From NCBI GenBank assembly GCA_016165875.1, contig JABBOT010000022.1:1267333-1331332 (forward strand): a stretch of DNA of 64,000 bases, given 5' to 3'. The position numbers and the translations under genes are program-made. The notes below the pieces were generated by a model. That model made no database searches. It was given only the letters and a program-made list of their open reading frames with translations, and was not told where the DNA came from. Below are positions 59,519 to 64,000 of the stretch, piece by piece. The stretch's first letter is position 1. Every line of letters starts with the position of its first letter. Source of the stretch: Acanthopleura granulata. Taxonomy: Eukaryota > Mollusca > Polyplacophora > Chitonida > Chitonidae.

Positions 59519-61873
59519 GTTTGTACATTATGCAGTATGCTTTGTAAATGTCATCAGTGCTTGGCACATCTTGAGTGCAGTTTTTTATGACCTTCCTCAC
59601 CGCAGTTATCATATGTAAATACAACAAACTGAAAATGGTTTTAATGCATGTGGTGAATATGTTGAATCACCATGTTCATTTAAATAATAACCACAGACAG
59701 GGCTGAATGCATACTATAAGTTTCATGGGTGGATTGATTTTACTTAGTATTTATGTACTGTAGTAAATTTGTCAGCTTCAAGTTCAATCCCAACAGCATA
59801 GGGTCCCAAAGTTTGCCTTGCCATACCACCACATACAGGTTGCACTCTTCTCTACCACACATGCAAAAAATCAGACTAGCATGTGATGACCACTGTTGTC
59901 TTTTGGCTGATGCCACTTAAGGTGAGGGCATAGCATTTTTTGGCATTGGAAACCTCCAAAGGAAAAGGTAATAACTAGGTTTCAGATAGTTGACAATTTT
60001 ATTCCAAACCTACAAAATTCAGAAAAAATTTAACTAGGTGCAAAATAATATACACTGTACATGTATGTCCAGAAATATACAATGTATGAATAACCTGTAA
60101 TGTCTGGGTGGCAGCAATATCCAATCTTTGCATTAGTGCTGATGACACAATTGCACATGCCATCTTCATTATGATGAACAGTGTTGTAAAGGGAGGCAAC
60201 TAGTCCAGTGTGCCAAAGTTATGTCCCCTTAGTATACATGTAGGTACCATGATCAAGGTAAACCCACATGACACACATGTTCATTTTTTGCAGCTGTTAT
60301 TCATGTAAATTCATCACAGTGTCTTTAACTTTGATTAAATTGTAAGTTACCTAATTTGTTAAATTTCAGTTCCTGCCATAAATTTGATGTCAAAATACAA
60401 CTGTATAGAAGTCCCCTGTCTTAGAGACTGCTGCCTGATTCTTTATTTTAATTGTACATAATGGTGCACCCTAATAACTAGTTTAAGTCTATTTCACCAA
60501 GTAAATGTGTTTTGGACATAGAAACAGGTATTCTGTTATGCAGGCAGATTGTAACATAAGCTCATCTGAATTGAGAGATCAGATGCATTCATAGTAACAT
60601 ACTTGCATCACAACGCTCGACTTTGTGATGCCATTTAAAAGGAGGGAGTTTTCATAAGTGTTTATCCTATGTGTCAATCAATATATGTCAAGACAATATG
60701 GGACATTCAGATAAAATTATGTAATATTTGAATAAAAAAAGAAGAACATAAATTGACTTGTTGCCAAAAAGCATCACCTCCTGCTTTGGCTAGAATGTCT
60801 TTCCCAAAGGCTTATGCAGTTAGGCCTATTGTTAATAGACATGTTAGTGTAGTGGCAGAGGGTAGAAGATTGCCTAGTTTTTGGTGCCTGTGTTTGTTCA
60901 GAGTCAGTTTTCATTGTCTACTAAATATGCAGAAAGTTAATAAAATTATAGTAGTTGCAATAGAATAGAAATAATATCTTTTTACCTGTCTTTTTTTTCT
61001 CATTTTAGCGCTGTACATATAGTGGATACGCAAAAGTTGAAATTTTAGAACTGGGAGACCTGCAGGGCCTCAATCAAAATATCAGCTCTTCCATGGTTAC
61101 TGTGCTAGAATCAACAAGAAAAGCTACTTAAAAAGTCATCATTTCTTGCATGTAAATATAGGCCAATATATTATACTTTCAAATTACAGGTGTAAACCTC
61201 CCAGATCTGTCACAGAACTGTGTGTTTGGCTGGGGTAGAACTGATATCATCCCTGATGTTAGGGACATGAATTCTCGAGTGGGAAAAGACAGCAGCAGTA
61301 AGTCAATCACAATGTACTGTCTTCATGGCAGCTTTATTTAATGGTGCTGTTGAAGCGACAGTGTAAAATTTAAGGGAGACTTTTTAACTTCCTCATATTG
61401 TATAATGACATTCTGTCATGGATTTGCATACCATGGAATAAGGATTGAATTTAATTTCATGTCATAGACTTAATGACATAAATTTTTCTCAGACTCTTAT
61501 AGCTAATTTTATTATTATGTTAAAGTATGCAGACCCCAACAGATGGTTGGTCAAAGGTTTGAATTCATTGAGTTCATACATAAAAACTTCCATGCCCCAA
61601 ATTTTTCTGAACATTAATTAAACATGCTTTAATATGATTTATTATAATAGCTTTATAGTTGTATGTAGAAGGCACTTACATCAACTTCATAAGTAATTGA
61701 ACTAGTGATGTATTAAATGACTGAGAACAGTTTCATGTAAATGTTTTGCAGATGAAGGAAGTTTGCCGGTGTTGTTGACACTGAAGACATGTACAAAACC
61801 AAGGAGAGTTGGCCTATCTAAAAGACAGAAGCTCCCATCTCTTCACCATAAAGTTAGGAAGCCCCCTATCTAG
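56466..61873 (+). CDS. Large disordered protein with RAD51AP-like C-terminal motif
   Basis: Three exons join in phase: 56466-59518, 61190-61297 and 61752-61873. The first is one huge exon rich in Ser, Pro, Asp, Glu and Asn with recurring S-P-L/I-P motifs and no recognisable fold, so it is probably disordered. The last two encode GVNLPDLSQNCVFGWG, RTDIIPDVRDMNSRVGKD and finally TKPRRVGLSKRQKLPSLHHK before the stop. The (R)VGLS-K/R...LH signature at the extreme C-terminus resembles the RAD51-binding end of RAD51AP1 and RAD51AP2, which promote homologous recombination. RAD51AP2 is also a very large protein with little order elsewhere, which fits about 1,050-1,090 residues here. The reading frame shifts once near 58483-58650 (separate entry). 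The similarity rests on one short motif, so the name is tentative and no symbol is given. Confidence 0.6.
58483..58650 (+). other. Frame change in the large exon: cryptic small intron or indel
   Basis: The upstream frame stops at 58650-58652, while coding continues in the +1 frame to 59518. Splicing from CACTG|gtaaag (GT at 58483-58484) to an AG ending at 58594, 58627, 58630 or 58648 removes 112 to 166 nt (remainder 1 when divided by 3) and joins the two frames without a stop. The acceptor ctctgcttcag ending at 58648 is the best-looking. The bypassed segment still reads as plausible Ser/Asp-rich coding sequence, so a single-base assembly or real indel is the alternative. Confidence 0.6.
61190..61297 (+). 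CDS. Penultimate coding exon of the RAD51AP-like gene
   Basis: 108 nt, acceptor caaattacag, donor GCA|gtaagtc. It enters and leaves in phase 1 and encodes GVNLPDLSQNCVFGWG then RTDIIPDVRDMNSRVGKDSS. Both junction phases agree with the neighbouring exons, which is the main support. Confidence 0.75.
61752..61873 (+). CDS. Last coding exon with the GLSKRQKLPSLH motif
   Basis: Acceptor tgttttgcag; the split Asn codon begins NEGSLPVLLTLKTCTKPR, followed by RVGLSKRQKLPSLHHKVR and KPPI, then TAG at 61871-61873. The basic RVGLS...LH segment is what suggests RAD51AP1/2 kinship; in those proteins the equivalent lies at the C-terminus and contacts RAD51. Confidence 0.75.
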
Positions 61874-62361
61874 CAGAGTCAAGTGTGCAGTTAGGACTTT
61901 TGTGCAACATGGAGACATGGTGACAGTGTCTATGTGCTAAAAAGTGTGGCTACTGATATATAAATTCATGCTCTTCAAACGCCACCAAATTTAGTCTTAC
62001 CTTACCTTGATACTTTAACAATAATGTGATATAAAATATTATGATAAATGGACAGTTAATGTCACTTTAATTTTAGAATATTTATTGACATTTATCTGAT
62101 GGTCAGGATTTTGTTAACTTTAACTTTCCTTGTAATTATGAATTAGCTGTGATAAAGCGTAACAGTGATATACATTTAGTTTATTACCCATTACCTGTGA
62201 TATCATTCCAACTTGACATACAGTATTTGTATATTTGCTTCAGATATAGACCATGTTAGACTTCAGAACACATCGTAATGTGTGCTTTTTGTTACTTTTA
62301 TAAATTTCATTTGCTTTTGAAGAAGTAGGACAGAAAGTTTGACAAAATAGTAAAAAGCATT

Positions 62362-62501
62362 CAGTTACACACAAGTGCAGCAATGATGGTCAGTTGTTTG
62401 AAACCTCTCCTTTTTCAACAGAAGTAAAAGCAATCTGGTAGTTCGTTTTCAGTTACAAAAAAGTGTAGCAGTGATGGTCAGTCGTTTGAAATCTCTCCTT
62501 C
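62362..62501 (+). repeat. Imperfect 88-bp duplication in the 3' UTR
   Basis: The segment beginning cagttaca...gtgcagcaatgatgg at 62362 recurs at 62450 with a few substitutions, including the shared tgatggtcag and gtttgaaa...ctctcctt. It lies between the stop codon and the poly(A) signals. Confidence 0.7.
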
Positions 62502-62508
62502 GCTCACA

Positions 62509-62758
62509 AATAAAGCAGAAGTACATGCACCATGTTTACTGTCAAAATAGTTGTCATCAGTGGATCATGTGACCACAGAAAGCAAATAAAGTCTGTGAGT
62601 GGCCACAGAAAAGACAGATTTAGAGTGGCACTTTACATGGGGTTCATGTGAAAGGAGTTTTCATGTACAGGATGCAAGTTCATCTTTAATTTTCTTGTCC
62701 TTTTCAACAGTAACATTGTTTTTGCACGTGCCTTTTATTGTTTAAATCCATCAATAAA
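62509..62758 (+). terminator. Candidate poly(A) signals of the RAD51AP-like gene
   Basis: AATAAA occurs at 62509-62514, 62585-62590 and 62753-62758, giving a 3' UTR of roughly 0.65 to 0.9 kb after the stop at 61873. Which one is used cannot be told from sequence. Confidence 0.4.
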
Positions 62759-63247
62759 ATTTGGGAGAAAATTGTGTTCATTCAAAGGAAGATTTTTCTG
62801 CTTTTTTCATTTATACTTTTCATCCTGCTGACATGTATGTTTTTCTTCAGGTCTGTCCATTCTTTCATTCCCAACAGTCCCGATATAACACTTGTGCACA
62901 TATAAAACTTTTATTATCTTCGAGTTATTTATGTCCTGGAGTAGGAATTTAAGCAAAAAACAGGTTGTTGAATACCCGCATTCCAAGCGTTTCACAAATG
63001 AAAGCTACTTTCAGTGTTATTTGTGCACCCTTTCCATTTGATTTTGGAGACAAATTAGTTGGGTTGGCCAGTTCAAGGTTGTACAAAGAGTGTGATTTTA
63101 TCAGTCTAGATGAGGCGCCATCAGAATATGCATAAAAATCATCTTGCCCACAAGCAAAAGTGTCAAAGAATTACAGCAATACAATTTCACTGAGCCTCTC
63201 TCCAGTGAAAGAATATTGCACTTTTTTATACGTGTTACATAATACTT

Positions 63248-63493
63248 CCCTCGGGCCTATGTGGCCAAGAGGGCTTAAGAGCGCTAGTGCAGTGTAATGA
63301 CCCAGGTACCACCAATGAAATCACTGTGAGTTCAAGCCCAGCTTCCACTGGCTTCGTCTCCAGCCTCATTTAGGAAGGTCTGTCAGCAACCGGTATTCCC
63401 CGGTTTCCTCCCACCATAATGCTGGCTGCCATTGTATAAATGAAATATTCTTGAGTACAGAATAAAAGACCCAACAAATAATTAAATAAATAG
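63248..63493 (+). mobile_element. tRNA-derived SINE, plus orientation
   Basis: Head first: gcttaagagcgctagtgcag and gtgagttcaagcccagc (B box), then cccggtttcctcccaccata, atgaaatattcttgagtaca and an AAAT-type tail near 63475-63493. It lies downstream of the RAD51AP-like gene. Confidence 0.85.
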
Positions 63494-63840
63494 ATCTGAT
63501 GAACACAAAACAACACCACTTGGAAACTACAATGAAATTTCACACAAGAAATCACCCAGGGCACCTGAACATAATGTAGGTTCACATCAGTGTCATTGAT
63601 CATGTGTTGACCTTGGGATTAGGATTCAGCCTATGTACATGTCCTGGTAAATCAGTAACCTAACTGCTGTGGCTTTCCAAATGTAGAACATGATTGTAAA
63701 AATTACTTGATAGGTTGTCTCTGTGTGAACATAGATTAAGAAAACAGAATATGTTAATGACAGGTCCTTGACCAAAGCAGTCAAGTCCCTCACATCTCCC
63801 ACTAATCTGGCTGAGATTTTAAGTCAGGTGGTTTGGGTAT

Positions 63841-63862
63841 GAATGTATGTATGTATGTATAC
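63841..63862. repeat. (GTAT)n microsatellite
   Basis: Short run of gtat/atgt tetranucleotides near the right edge. Confidence 0.85.
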
Positions 63863-64000
63863 TTGGGCTTTTACGTTGTACTTAACAAGTTTTTCAATCT
63901 TATGATGACAACGAGTACTTAGAATGTATATACACTGTGTGGCATGGCAAGTCTATGCCGCCAAAGTGCTGCCGCTACTGGAACATCATGTGGGAAACAC

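Noticed and set aside
61009..61130. Possible extra exon after the strong acceptor ttctcattttag, with 40 open codons
   Set aside because: Joined to the large exon in its required phase it gives a stop within five codons, and the 61190 exon fits phase instead. A rare poison exon remains possible.

Overview
This is a eukaryotic, metazoan window: genes are split into short exons with GT/AG introns, and intergenic and intronic DNA is full of tRNA-derived SINEs, fold-back elements and minisatellites. The main SINE (tRNA-like head, body ending in 'aatattcttgag...', tail of ATTG/ATTT simple repeats) and the very frequent palindrome acatgt are, as I recall, typical of marine lophotrochozoans, most likely a mollusc. 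I cannot name the species from the sequence alone.

The centre (about 23.5-54.0 kb, minus strand) is one gene that can be read completely: a CYRI (FAM49; CYRIA/CYRIB) orthologue, a Rac1-binding negative regulator of the Scar/WAVE actin-nucleation pathway. Ten coding exons join in phase into a 326-residue protein, against about 324 in vertebrates, with the N-terminal MGNLLKVL myristoylation signal and the Rac1-contact arginine pair (R161/R162) in place. A probable 5' UTR exon with a TATA/ETS-like promoter lies at about 53.9-54.0 kb.

The right end (56.2-62.8 kb, plus strand) holds a second gene, arranged head-to-head with CYRI. A very large exon encodes a Ser/Pro/acidic, probably disordered protein. 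Two small exons follow in phase and end in a GLSKRQKLPSLH segment resembling the C-terminal RAD51-binding motif of RAD51AP1/RAD51AP2. The large exon carries a frame change near 58.5-58.65 kb, explained either by a small intron or by an indel.

The left 0-18 kb is gene-poor and comparatively CpG-rich. It holds decayed SINEs, an inverted-repeat element at 0.57-1.37 kb, two hairpin MITE-like elements, a degenerate 55-bp repeat and a small cluster of CRE-like sites. I could not support any protein-coding gene there.

Three minisatellites stand out: a 20-bp array (18.75-19.16 kb), a 33-bp array (29.31-30.01 kb) and a 51-bp array (43.5-44.35 kb). The 33-bp array is the most unusual object in the window. 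It abuts the 5' splice site of a CYRI exon and its unit contains that splice site, so a ladder of 18 further GTAAGT donor sequences at exact 33-nt spacing follows the real donor.
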